DNA of 64,000 bases from Glandiceps talaboti (lineage: Eukaryota > Hemichordata > Enteropneusta > Spengelidae). Shown here piece after piece: positions 28,101 through 40,622 of this stretch (position 1 is the stretch's first letter; the number at the start of each line of letters is the position of its first letter). The notes beneath the pieces are model-generated. The model ran no database searches. It was not told the origin of the DNA and worked only from the letters and a program-made list of their open reading frames with translations. The translations under genes were made by a program, and so were the position numbers. The stretch spans positions 25,859,592 to 25,923,591 of the forward strand of contig NC_135554.1 of the NCBI RefSeq assembly GCF_964340395.1, in the 5' to 3' direction.

Positions 28101-31100
28101 TCAATTATAACTGAAGTTAAAACAATGACAGCTGGAACACCTGTTAATATAATGATGCATAAAAACTCTTGATTATTAGAGAATAAGTCTTAGATCAGTT
28201 GCATTGAGTTAACTGTAATAATATCAAATAACAAAATAAAGCTTAAGCAATACCTCAAGTATATCAGCAATTAGTATGAACATCCCTTAAAATAACTCAT
28301 GTCTATAAGAACTATTTCAAATGATTTCATTGTATTTCATCAGTGTACGTGCATATATATTTGCACTGCATACAAATGATATGTAAATGAGTGCATAATT
28401 GTTCCTTGTACATGAAATAGTATGATTTTTATGTAAATTTGCTTGTTCAGATGAACATAATGTAAAATAACAGAACCCCATGCCATATGAGTGCCGGTGT
28501 GGGTACTCGGAAGTATTTGCACTCATGCTTGCAGTACATGTTTGCTGCTCTAGAGAACACTGTATTTAAAGCACACTTACAAATACTCTGATACGGTGAA
28601 TAAATATAATTGCTTACCATATCCCAAAAGATAAAAATACTTCCTTCTTGAGTGTCCTGTCTTAAATACTGTAATTAGCATGAAATACAACTGAATGCCT
28701 TCTAAACCCATCCAGGAAAATACTGCTAGGAATGAATAGTGCAGGAATACTGCAAATATTGTACACATTAGCTAGAAAAATAGGAAAGATAGCAATAATT
28801 ATCAATAATGCAGGAATTCAAATATTGTATACATTAATTGTGAAAAAATAAGAAGAAAGATCTCCAGTCATCATCAACAATTGCTTTCTGGAAAGGTAGT
28901 AATGTAAGATTTAGTCAGTAAGAGTCTGTTTATATAATAAAATCTTATACTTATAACTAATATATACTGACATTTTATTACACTATAACTATGAAATATG
29001 AAAATCTTTCATATTTGCTGAAATATTCATAGACCATATAGTTTTAAAGATAATTCATTTTAAGATGTACACCTGTAAGAAGATTTCTTTCAGCAAGATA
29101 ATTTTACACAATTTTACCATAGACCGAAAGAAAAACCAGACATACCTGTCTCTTTGTTTGGGAGATACCTGCCATAAATAATACTTCAGCAACCAGTAAA
29201 CTCAAACACAAGTTTTTATGGATTGTTAGTCTGTCAGACTGTATATTTCTTTATAACAAAAAAGAAAAACAACAATTAAATGAAACCAATTGATAAATTT
29301 AAGATGTACAAAATCATTTTTATTTTATTCTCACTATATTTTTTGTGGAAATATGTCTGTACTGGCACATTTTAAGACAAAAACATAGAAAAATAGATAC
29401 TTTTGATTCAAGATATTTTCAAATTGTTGCCACTTACTTGAAACATATAAATGTCATAAGACAGATAACAAGGCAGACAATTGAGATCATAAAACCAGTA
29501 TAGGTTATCACAGAAAGTGCAAAGTGATGACTCCAGGGCAGCTGAAAAAGAGGACATGAACATGAAGTGATTATTAAATTTTTATGGGGGGGGGGGGAAA
29601 TAAACCATCTAAAACCAACTAAGTTTGTAATTACTGGCAGCTTAATTGGTAATGTATGGGTTAATATAAGTATCTACGCTATAATATATTTACAGAAAAA
29701 CTTTGCATTGACACTCTTTTGGTCAATTTTTAAAAGGTTTTGTATGTTGGTAAATTATTTTATACCTGATAAAGAATTATAATACTTTAATAAAATATTT
29801 AAGTCTGATTAAAACATTTGCTTCTTTTGTCATCCAGTAAAAGCATAAATTTTGATTATTGAAAAAACAGTTGATGACAAATTGGTAGCTTTACACATTG
29901 TTGGAAGTTACTTGACATTTGCCAAACATAGTAAGTTAATAATTAATATCACTCATTTGAAAACTTGTAATTATTTTAAATTGTTAATGTTGTTTAGTTG
30001 CTATTTACAATGTAAATGTGATACATTTAGATATGTCAGTTGCTAAGATGTTACCATACATATAAAATTATTGGTTGTCAACAAGCAATTTCAAACATAA
30101 CAAAATTATACCTACTTATGTGGAGTAAACAATGTTGTAAAAACATTGAATATTTAGTTGATTCTAGTTGTAATAGCTTAGAAAATGTACACAATATTAT
30201 ATTTGCCAACTCAGACTTTTGCATTTATAATTTTCCTTTTTTAATATAATGGCCACTGAACGCTTAAATAGTGCAGACAACTTTTTTGCATGAGTTACCT
30301 TTGTGCCATGGACATCCACAAGTACAGCAAAATTAGTAAGATGGCTGCATGCACAAACAGTGTGAGTTTCATTGCTTTCTACTGTTTCACAACCATATTC
30401 TGACCATTCACCTTCACCACTGTAAAAAAAAGACACCATAAAGACAACAAATTTAGTAAGATGGCATCATGAACAGACAGTGTGAGTTTAGCATAAAAAT
30501 TTGTGGGAGTTTCACCACTTCCTACTGTCTACATCTTGTATATGATAATAAATGGCTAAATTAATATAATATTTTGCAAATGAAATGAGATACTGATTGA
30601 TGCAACCATTACATCATAGTTGATGCTTAACCAGTGGTCACATGGAGTATATCAACTGGACAGGATATCATTCACATATTTGAAACACAACATAAGGATA
30701 GAAAATTATGATATTTTGGAACTAAATATGATGAAGAATAGAAAAATGACTAGATTTTCCCAAGCATATTTGAGTATTATGACTAAATTAACTGATTAAA
30801 TTAAGCAAATTTAATAAATGAAATGAAATAGATGACACTTACTCAAGAGTATAGTTCCAAAAAGAACACGCTGGATTAGTTCTATTAGCCTAAAAATGAT
30901 AATTTCAGAAAATATTATTACAGTTAAATGAGTTTGTTAAAATTTTAAATAGCAATGCTGACAAAAATGACTAGCAGAACATTTATTGTTTTTTTCATGA
31001 ATTTCTTCAAGTCACATGTATCATATCAGAAGCTTAAGGAATGCTATAAGACCGAACATCAAGAAGGTTTTTTTTTTTGTTTTTTTTTTTAATTAAAAAA

Positions 31101-34100
31101 GTTTCTTTGTGAAGTGGAGGTTTTTTAACATCATCATCCCATAGGTTAATTAATTAATTAATTAATTAATTATTAATTATTGATTATTGACAATGGTGAG
31201 GGGAGATAACTGTCAGTCAACAAAATGGCCAGTACGTTACTGGCCATTTTCTTGACTGCAGTAAGCAAGGTATATAAGTTACATGAGTAGTGTCAAACTT
31301 CTATTGAAATTACATTAGAAAACATGTATTGCATGTGATAGTACAAGTTAAAGACCCATGATTCAGTCTCATGTTCTAATTATAATGTTATCTTGTACAT
31401 GTATAAGGAAAAGTTACACTCATTCTTTTGTTCAGTTTTGAACCACCTTTTTCTGAAACTCTGCCAAACTACTTTTTCACACATATTTGAATCCTGATAC
31501 TATTGATGAACTCAAGTACACAAAATACTTACATTTTCATGTTGAAATACAATAATAGCTGGTTCAGCTAATTTGGTTGGAGAATGCATAGAGTTGATAG
31601 ATGCAGAGATGACACGGGTATTCACCAATCTAGTTGCGTTATCTGTTGTGTTGTCATCAAAACTGTCTCCATTCAAGAATTGACCAATATGGTTGTATAT
31701 CAAGAAGACTAACTTTGCAGTTCCTTTAATAACAAAAATAAAATAAAATGATCAACATAACTTAAAATAGTATTATATTACCATTTACATGCTTGTATGT
31801 GTTGCCATGCCAACCAGGACTGTGCTTATTGATCAGAAAAACTTTCCTGTGTTTTTTACTTTTACTTTTTGACTTGAATTACTAAGAGAAATTTTTGCCT
31901 GATAATCTGTTATTCAATTGACAACTTACCATTATCACTTCTTGCTTTTACACTTTCATAAGGTAGGCTAATTGAGTCAGAAACCATTTTCCAATCATCA
32001 TTAGTTGATTTGGAGTTTTTCCTTGGAAACTTCACTTCACTGTTTTTCTCTTGATCAAAGTTTTCCACTTCCATTACTATTAAAGACATAGCTCATTGAT
32101 TAGATGTGAAAGACTATGTGGTCCCGCCTTTGCATATTGTTTGTCATGTTTGGTCAACTTTATAACTTATCAAAGATGAATATACAAGTTTTTTATGGAT
32201 GATAATAAAGAAGTATATCATTTATCTTATCCAATATCTCACCTCAGTTCCAACTTCCAATGAACAAAAGTGAAAATGGTTGTTTTAGAAAGCTGACAAA
32301 TATTTTAATTTCACAGACATTTCTAAAAGAGTTAGAATATTCTGAAGTTTTAGTTCACCTCAATGTTCGTTGGGTTTGGTTTCATAAATTTACCAATATG
32401 CAATGTTTTAAGACGGTTTACTTTAAGGCAAACTATGAAGTAACACATAAGATTTTAAAAAAAAGAAAAGAAGAGAGAAGTGGTTTATTCTATGTGACCC
32501 TCAAAGTTTAAGAAAAAATAATGAATACTTACAGATATTCTGACTAGCTTGGGTGTTCCTGCCTTCTGGTAATTCATCAGCCAATAGGAATCCATTACTT
32601 TCCATTCCAGTCAGTAATTTAGTAGCTTCCTGTGTTAACTCATTTTGCAAATCCTTCCAAGCATTAGTGTGTTCTATTGCTAATAAATTGCTACCAGAGG
32701 CTGTGATACTCTACAGGATTAAAGATTTAATCATATCAAATTTAGTTTCAATAAGTTCTTGTCTAAGTAGAGAAGTTGGAAATTCTTTATTTTCTAGATT
32801 CACAAACATATTAATTCTAAACTTTGAACCATTTCTTTCTAAATATTAATATAATATAACCAGTCACTACAGGGAATGTAATTCCTCTTTGTGATAAGTC
32901 ATTATAAGTTTAATTAAACTCGATATAAAAACCACAATTCTTATTGTGTGATCATTTCAAAGTACAGCCATTCAAAAATTAAAACTAGACTAATGATAAT
33001 TGTTATACATACCTGAATGGTATCAGTGACAAATTCCAGCCTCTCCTCTCTACCTAGACTTTCCAGTAATTCTGGCAACATTTTTGGTAATTGATTGATA
33101 ATATCCAGACATCTCACAACATCACCTCCGTATAATTTCTTCTTGGAATCTGTCTCACTTACCAAGATATCAGTAGTTTCAATAACATCATCAATGGTTT
33201 CTATACTTTGAAGCTGAAATATAAGATATTCATATCAATAAATAAATAAAAGGGCAAACCCTTTCATAGCAGTTAATATTTAAAGAGAAAAATTAATGAC
33301 AACAAAATGAACACTTGTAATATGAGTAATATTGTACTTCAAGAAATGGAATAACTATTACATAGTTAATATAAGAATGCATTTAGTATTAATAATTGTG
33401 TATTAATAATTTTATACTTTAGAAATATGATACAGTAAAACTGAGAATTTTAAGAAAACATTTTAATATATCACATCATTTCATTTGTTATTCAAATATT
33501 AACAATTATATCTACTAGTTTATATACCTTTTCGTACATGGCAGTGACCCAAGGTGATTTACATTGGCTAAGATTAGGTCCCGTAGAGGGAGTCCATCTT
33601 GCAGGAATACCTTCACAGCTCCACCATGCTGTACCTGAACATAAAAATATGAAATTGTTCCATTAAGTCTACATCATACTGTAAGTTTCTGCCAACACAG
33701 CTTTTGTCTGAATAATGTGTTTTACTGACATGCATAGTATACTAGTAGAAATTAGTGAACCTGTTTGCAGGGGAAAATCTAAAGTTGTAAATGCTACAAT
33801 ACGATTGGTGGAAGATAAAAACATCTGTTAAAGTTTTTAATTGTGTGTGATTGTAAGGATATATGATACAAATGTGTCTATAAATCGAAAACAGTATAAA
33901 AGAATGTATAAACGCTACCAACAAATAGGCTAAAAGTAATTCTAAAAAATTTATATAGTAATAAGAAAAATAATTTAAATGAATTTAAGAATGATTTTGC
34001 TGCATATGTATGTATAAAAATATTGCTATTATTCTAAAGAGTGACTTGGCATTAATAAAGAATCTACATATCAAATAACTGAAAGATATCTAATATTAGT

Positions 34101-37012
34101 AAATTCTAAATTATAATAAATCATTACATACCATTCAAGCCATCTGGGCATTTCACTCTCGTGATTTCACCTGTTATTGTCATCGGCCAATCAATATCCC
34201 TGTTTCTGACAGCTTGGCAATGTAGTCCACTCCTATTAGTTGTTGTTTGTTTGGTGGTTGATTTCTCAGGTGCTTTTTCAATGTCTGGAAATTATGAGAA
34301 GTGAACAGAACAAAGTTTAGAACTGGACTTAAGAAAAACGGTAGAGAAATTGTAGGTGAAAAAGTGGACATGTATCAAAAACTAGTAAAAAGAAGGATTT
34401 TATTACAATTGGAGCATGATACAAATTTACAATATGACTGACATAAGAAAATAAACTGCATATACACACTTTAAGATAGAAAGTTGAAACAAATAGGGTT
34501 TTTTGCAACATTTTTTCTGATGAAATGAACTAACTTGTCACAGTGCAGACATCAATTGCAGACATCAAAACATTGGCACCTACATGTCTTTGTCTAGTCT
34601 AGTTGTAACAAAATTTAATGTAGAAAGAAATGCCATGTTTAATACTTTCTTTATAAGTGTAGCATGTGCAATTTCTTAATGGTTTCCTGTGTGTGTGTTG
34701 AAACAGGCAGTATTCCAATTTCAAAAAATAATTTTTTTTAAGTCAAGGAGTAAGAGTTGAGAAAAATAACTTTCAATCTCAAAACACTGAACTCAGCTGC
34801 ACCCACCTACCCACCCACCTACCCACCCATAAGTTAAAAATTGTGCAGGGCTGAAATGTAGAAATAAAAGGTTTTAAATTCAACCTCATTGGGAGCAAGT
34901 TCTTATCATTTCATATCGAACTTGTATCTATCTCTTCAAGTTCTAGTCTCCCTCACGAGGTGTGTACGTGGACTGATCTTCGTTTATTCTACAAACTTAA
35001 ACATTTACTAGTTCCTTGAATAAAGAGAATGCAGTATAATGATTGCAACCTTGATGTTAAAAATTCTTAGAAGTCATAAAAAGATAGATTGGCTTAAATA
35101 CCTTGTACTGTTGGACTAGTATAAATGCCATGTGAGGTTACTTGCATTGTTGGCGTACGGGGTGTTGTATTCAATGTCGTTCGGTTGATAGTTGCGGAGG
35201 TTGAAAACTTGATTGGAGATGAATCTAAAAAAGAGACAAAACAAAAGAAGACAACACCATCTTTGTGAATAGCTTTGCTTTCAGAAGTTTATTACAGGTT
35301 AGGTTGATTCTCTGTTGTCATCTGTCATTCATCAACTTTTTCTATTTTCATCTTCTTCTCTGAAACTGGCTTTCAGATTGCTTTGATATTTGGTGTGCAT
35401 GTCTGTCCCTTGGGGGAAGGCTACTCAAATGAAATATTTCTGTGTGTGACTTTAATCTCACAATTGACTTACTTGCTTGTCCATGATCACATCTATAAGT
35501 GACTTCTAGGTATTTGACAGTTCCAGGGCAGGGATCACCCTGAAATATACCATTATTAACTGGGACTCTACACCGTGACTGACCATTGCATCTATAGAGA
35601 TATCATAGCAAAATGAAATATACCATTAGGCCTAATAAAAAAAATTGTGTGGTTCCGATTCCGATTTTAGAATAGGTGGGGTAGGTAGATTTTTTATTTT
35701 TATTTTATTACATTTTTTTCTGTGTGTGTTTAATTAAACTTTTCCAAATGGTCCCTGTGTTGTTTAATTCTTCCTATCACTGGATGTACAGCCATTACAG
35801 ATTACAAGAATAGTTTTATTTTGTCTTTTTAAGTTGATGTCATTTTCCACATCCATTATTTCTTGTGAGACTTCACAATTTTTTGCGATTTATTTTTTTT
35901 CTTTCTCGAATACGTAAAGTTTAGGGTCAGCAGTGAAAAGCTATGTGGGGGTCGGGTAACAGGAACCAAACAATTATTTTTTTAGGCCTTATTAGCAGGG
36001 ACTCTACACCATGGTTGACCACTACATCTATAGAGATATCATAGCAGCAAGGGAATTGGTACAATGTACATTATAGAAATATGCAAGACGAATGTTAACA
36101 ATGTCATTATTTTCAACAAATTTAAAAAAAAATATTTTTGATGACTTGATTATCTATGGTTTGTGATTGTTTTCAAAACATATTACAACAAAAGCATATT
36201 GTAAGTGATTTGAGTAGCCATGGTTTCATGATCATTTTCAAACATGATAACAAAACACATAATCAAGTATAGTATATGGGTATAGATATGTGCAGAAATG
36301 TATCTCACTACAAATTACCATACAAAGTAATTATCATGGAAAAGGTGAAATGATGATAATTAACAACAATCAGTTTGTTAATTGTAATATTATTTATTAA
36401 TTATTTAGTGAACAGTATATTTTATAAATCATTTCTTAGTTGGCTATTTCAAATGTTGTTTTCTTCATTTTCTTATTTCGTTAAGTCAGTTTATAAATTT
36501 ATATCGGGGGGGGGGGGGGGGGGCTATAAATTTTGTACATTTTTATGGTCCCCATTAGGCAAATGGTCTGTTACCTGTCAGCAACAACTTCATAGGAAGA
36601 ATCAGCTCGACAGTTTGTATCCTGTACAGTGGTTACACGTCGTCTGGGGCATGTTTGTGTGTCAAGTCGTCCATAGTTTGCCATCAGTATTTCAATTACA
36701 CCATCTTCATCACATACAATCTCCATGTTTTCTTTCTCACAAGCTGTCTTATGGAGATCCTCTCCGTAGTCTATCGATGAAATTGAATCAGATGTTTCTG
36801 ATCGTGATGATTCTCCTTCGTCTTCCAATTCTTCTGATTCTTTCATTATGTTTGGACCAGGTGGAGTTATCTGACCTTCAAAATATATGCAACAATTTCA
36901 GATAATATTCCAAATAAACAAAGCAAAACAAAACAACAAACCTTGGAGTTTATCAGCCTTTGATGGATGCTTAAGATTATTTGAGTAAAGTTGTATTTTG
37001 ATGTGATTTTTT

Positions 37013-37094
<82 letters not shown>

Positions 37095-37297
37095 CCAATG
37101 AGAATTCCTAAACATGAGTAATTAGTCCAATAAAAAGTTGAATGATGTTACAATCTGACATTCTCACAATGCATATGACGTCTTGTTCCCAAATTTTCAT
37201 AAATTTGATAAAACCATTAAATTCAATGAGATGACATACCTGTAGCTAAACTGATGTTTAAGAATAGTAAAAAGACGATTATCCAGGATGAATTCAT
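23504..37297 (-). CDS. Gene B: complete latrophilin-like adhesion GPCR
   Basis: Complete 22-exon gene, 1044 aa. Exons (5' to 3'): 37297-37240, 36875-36575, 35591-35473, 35224-35102, 34284-34132, 33634-33528, 33213-33013, 32710-32533, 32076-31930, 31723-31533, 30889-30843, 30419-30299, 29541-29438, 29248-29146, 28771-28618, 28140-28059, 27539-27473, 26735-26641, 26027-25859, 25157-25041, 24588-24516, 23928-23504. All phases agree and the total (3135 nt) is in frame. Domains: signal peptide 1-19; acidic Ser-rich stretch about 30-62; SUEL lectin 64-158; linker to about 200; HRM to about 287; GAIN/GPS to 582 with predicted cleavage L569/T570; 7TM about 585-840; tail to 1044 ending ETSI. Cell-surface receptor; ligand unknown. 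It has no EGF and no olfactomedin domain. Tail-to-tail paralogue of gene A. Confidence 0.95.
24450..24470. repeat. (AAT)n microsatellite
   Basis: Run of AAT triplets in the last intron of gene B. Confidence 0.85.
25859..29541 (-). CDS. Gene B exons: seven-transmembrane region
   Basis: Exons 29541-29438 (TM1, [19 protein letters not shown]), 29248-29146 (TM2, [18 protein letters not shown]), 28771-28618 (TM3, [20 protein letters not shown]), 28140-28059 (TM4), 27539-27473 ([20 protein letters not shown]5), 26735-26641 (loop) and 26027-25859 (TM6 [19 protein letters not shown]7 [19 protein letters not shown]). Lengths 104, 103, 154, 82, 67, 95, 169 are those of gene A. Confidence 0.95.
29587..29597 (+). 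repeat. Poly-G tract
   Basis: Run of about 11 G in the intron between GPS and TM1 exons. Confidence 0.8.
30299..30889 (-). CDS. Gene B exons: GPS and tethered agonist
   Basis: Exons 30889-30843 (47 nt) and 30419-30299 (121 nt). They read [19 protein letters not shown], then [18 protein letters not shown]. Complete GPS with HLT cleavage triad; released agonist would start TNFAVLV. The first exon supplies CSFWNYT, the second the remaining three Cys. Confidence 0.94.
30436..30528 (-). pseudogene. Decayed duplicate of the GPS exon upstream of the functional copy
   Basis: On the minus strand, segments AACTCACACTGTCTGTTCAT and GCCATCTTACTAAATTTG match the GPS exon tail. They are followed by a pyrimidine-rich run and the acceptor of the real exon. 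An inserted AT-rich piece interrupts the copy and the reading frame is gone. The layout is that of the fresh duplicate in gene A (8182-8302). Confidence 0.7.
31141..31190. repeat. (TTAA)n microsatellite
   Basis: TTAATTAATTAA run in the intron before the GPS exons of gene B. Confidence 0.9.
31214..31258. repeat. Near-perfect 45-nt hairpin
   Basis: Arms CAGTCAACAAAATGGCCAGTA and its inverse, with one mismatch, surround a three-base loop (CGT). Lies in a gene B intron beside the TTAA repeat. Could be the relic of a foldback element. Confidence 0.7.
31533..33213 (-). CDS. Gene B exons: GAIN domain
   Basis: Exons 33213-33013 ([19 protein letters not shown]), 32710-32533 ([18 protein letters not shown]), 32076-31930 and 31723-31533 ([37 protein letters not shown]). 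The phase 0 intron between the first two is absent from gene A, where one 385-nt exon covers both. The last exon has the same 191-nt length as in A with few changes. Confidence 0.93.
33528..34284 (-). CDS. Gene B exons: HRM domain
   Basis: Exons 34284-34132 (153 nt) and 33634-33528 (107 nt). They give [48 protein letters not shown] and [15 protein letters not shown]. Four Cys and conserved Trp match the HRM fold. Lengths are identical to gene A. Confidence 0.93.
35102..35224 (-). CDS. Gene B exon: Thr/Ser-rich linker
   Basis: A single phase 1-1 exon of 123 nt, about 41 residues rich in Thr, Ser, Pro and Asn (for example [19 protein letters not shown]), with potential N-glycosylation at NRT and NTT. 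It joins lectin and HRM. Confidence 0.9.
35473..36875 (-). CDS. Gene B exons: acidic stretch and SUEL lectin domain
   Basis: Exons 36875-36575 and 35591-35473. After an acidic Ser-rich stretch the lectin starts [11 protein letters not shown], continues [13 protein letters not shown] and NCRADSS, and closes [24 protein letters not shown]. These are the marks of the galactose-binding SUEL fold (ANYGR, DPCPGT, KYLEV). Phase 2 intron splits it at Arg before CNG, as in gene A. Confidence 0.94.
36507..36523 (+). repeat. Poly-G tract
   Basis: Run of about 17 G roughly 50 bp inside the intron after the donor of gene B exon 2 (a C run on the coding strand). Confidence 0.85.
37013..37098. repeat. (TCAA)n microsatellite
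   Basis: About 21 tetranucleotide units in the first coding intron of gene B. Confidence 0.95.
37240..37297 (-). CDS. Gene B exon 1: start codon and signal peptide
   Basis: ATG followed by [18 protein letters not shown], a short polar start, a hydrophobic core and small residues, ending phase 1 at GTATGT. This is a typical signal peptide, which fixes the start. The upstream side is an ATT run, and any 5' UTR exon is not evident. Confidence 0.88.
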
Positions 37298-37494
37298 TAT
37301 TATTATTATTATATTTCTGTTAAAAATTAATATTAATATTCCTTTCTACTGTTTTCAACTGTTAAGGAATATGTCTTCTCTTTCTGAATTAATCTGAAAA
37401 AAATAAAAATGAACAAATAAATGGATGCATGGATTGATACGGATCAAACAGACACAAACTATAGATAGACACAGACAAACAGAAGGATAGACAG

Positions 37495-37566
37495 AAGACA
37501 GACAGACAGACAGCCAACAGACAGACAGACAGACAGACAGTCAGACAGACAGACAGACAGACAGAC
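37495..37566. repeat. (GACA)n microsatellite
   Basis: About 17 imperfect GACA units, some 200 bp upstream of the gene B start codon. Confidence 0.93.
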
Positions 37567-38442
37567 ATTGTAGGAAAGTCAGACATAGAAAAATAAACCA
37601 ATTTCGGATTGAATTGTTTAAAATGAAAGGATAACAGTTTGAAATTTCAAACATTTATATATCACTCAGATGTGAAGTTACCAGTATTTCAGAGTTTGAT
37701 ATATTAGATCACATAATGGACAAAATATTGTGTCGAATAATTATAGATACAAGAAAATGAGTATTTTTGTCGAATCAAATATGTATACTAATTAGGATAT
37801 TGCTGAAGAGAAAACTCTCATGAGAGGTGAAATACAATAATCCATCTAAAACATTGTGATTAATATGTAACTTTCACTTTCAATTCCACTTAAGAATGAC
37901 ATCATACCTTCCAGTGGAAACAGCTTTTATTTCTCATAGATATCTGTTACATATTTGCATATTTACATATTTCCATATTAAATTTCATATCATCATACAA
38001 ACGTAAATGATAGTAAATTTATATTTGTTGATTGTAAATGTACCCATATGAAAACTATATACATAAGGATGATGAGATAAGGATAAAATTTAGACTAACT
38101 GGACATCTTTTCATATCCAAAAAATAGCTAGTATCCTGGTATGAAAATGAGAATCTGTAATAATTTGTCACCATTCAAATAGAAACATGATATGAAATAC
38201 AAACGGTCATAAAATCATTACAACCATCTAGTAAATTTTAAGCTGAAATTTTGTCAGTTGCATGTTGGTTGATAAGTCATTTAATTCGATTATAATCTGA
38301 TGTGGTGTATGAATACGACTAGATTGTTTGGTTTACCTCGAGATCTATTTCCTCATTTGTTTTTGATACTGTTGTTGTGGGAGTGAAGTGAAGACAGATC
38401 CCCATATCAGATGTTAATAATATTACTCTGTCATTACAACTG

Positions 38443-38803
38443 ACCTCATTAAGGTCATCAAACAATAGTTATACCCTCCTAAATCAACAAGTCCAAGCAA
38501 TGTATCAGTCATTATATATACAGCCAGCATAGACTGTTTTGTAGCTGGTTCAGTGCATAGCTATAGCATGTATATCATACATCCTAGGTAATCTTTGGTG
38601 TGTGACGTCCAATGTTAACATACCTCATTAAGGTCATATAACGATAGTTATACCCTACTAAATCAACAAGTCCAAGCAATGTGTCAATCATAATATATAT
38701 ACAGCCAGCATAGATTGTTTTGTTGCTGGTCAGTGCATAGCTATAACATTGTATGTCATACATCGCTAGGTAATCTTTGGTGTGTGACGTCCAACGTAAA
38801 CAT
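38443..38803. repeat. Tandem duplication, 179-bp period
   Basis: Two copies of about 179 bp with few differences (ACCTCATTAAGGTCAT, AATCAACAAGTCCAAGCAAT, GTAATCTTTGGTGTGTGACG). Each copy carries a CRE-like TGACGTCC. About 1.1 kb upstream of the gene B start. Confidence 0.88.
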
Positions 38804-40498
38804 AAAATATGATTCAATATACAAACCTTGAACGCCACAATGGTGTTTGGAGTCAAAAAAAATATTTATAATTCAAACATGATAATTTCAAACACCAGGT
38901 TGTGAAACTTAAAGTAGTACTCTTCTGAAACCAAAGAACAATCTTAGACTTAACTATACCTGTGTTATATGCCATGAGAATTGGTCAATGTATGGACAGG
39001 TCGCTATAGTAGAGGTACACACAAACAGGGTATAAAAATGTGTTCTCTTTGTGCTCTGCACAGTGTGACATCATAGAGCAACTGACAACCTTTTTTTTCA
39101 TTGTGCTCTATGACATGAAGGTTTGGCACAGGAAGTTGTTGGGGCAAGTGTCAGGCAAACCCATCCTCATTCAGTTTACATTTTTGTCAACAATTTATCA
39201 GATTACTCTGTCTGCTCTATTTGTAACCTTTTCATTCATAACATGATAAAGACTAACATTTTTCAAGTGAGATAAACGAGACTAGGGTGCAAAGGTCATT
39301 GTATGTGAAAGGGGAACTATATTTACCTAACAATTGTTTACCTCACTACACTGACAATCTGAAGGCTGTTTGATATATTTACAGTCAATGAACTCAAGGT
39401 TGTGTCAAAACCATTCAAGCAATCAACTTGTATTCTGTCAGTGTCAACTTCATTTTGGAAGAGAAAAAGTTCTAAGAATTTTGTTACTTGCTTGTGACAT
39501 CAACACTCATATAACAATTTAGGAATTATGGAAAGGAAAATCTAGGTCAACAGAAGAACAACATAACAATTGTAAAAATTGACAAACTTGTACAAAGTCA
39601 TGAATTTTTTTGCAAAGATTTTTGATGATAAAAGTTTGGGAAATCAATATTTAAGCCTAACTAATATATCATTGTGTAAGTAGCAGAACTCTACCTAAAT
39701 AAAGTTGTTAACTATCATGAACCATGCACTCAGTGTTCTTTCTCTTAAAAGTTGGACAAAATACAATAAAATATATTTAATTTTACAGTCTGTAACTTTA
39801 CTGTAGTTGAAAGAAGACAGTCTTACTTAGTCCACTTAATGTTAGGAAAGTATTTTCCTAAATATCAATTTTTAGTCGTCGTATATATTATCATTCATTT
39901 TGCAGTCTAGCATGACGTGATATGACTTACCAAGTCCTATATATAGATCCTAGGTAAATAGTGACGTCAAAATGGTACTAAAATAGAGTTTTACATTCCT
40001 TTGGTACAGACTCACAACCCAACCCCTTATTCAAAAATTTCTTTTGGAACAAAGTGTCCATTCTTGACTACTTACATAGCTATACAGTATAAAGAACTTT
40101 CTATTTCTATAACAGACACACCCATAATTCCCTTGGTTTGAGCTTCATTAGGTATAACCTTTGACCTTTGTGATTTCTACAGGTAGGTGATTTCTGTTAA
40201 CATTCTATAACCTATGTTTTCTTTCTAAAAGTACCCTTCCATGATAATTGGTATATCATGGATGTTTTGATCAAATTCTATTATACCGTAATAACTAAGA
40301 GATGCAATTTCCCTTTAATGTTGTACGTTTTCTTGATGTCATTTCCTTGCAATTATATCCTCATTTGTATTTTTTTAAAAGCCAACTTACAAACACAAAG
40401 CCAATTTTTCTTTATGTTTCCTGTTTTATTCCAAAATTTACCAGTCATTTCCTTCAAATTCAATTCTTTGAGTCAACAACATTTTATAGTATACAGGT

Positions 40499-40622
40499 AC
40501 ATACATACATACATACATACATACATACATACATACATACATAACATACATACATACATACATACATACATACATACATACATACATACATACATACATA
40601 CCATACCATACCATACCATACA
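40499..40622. repeat. (ACAT)n microsatellite with (CCATA)n end
   Basis: More than 20 ACAT units with one phase slip, followed by four CCATA units. Confidence 0.95.
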
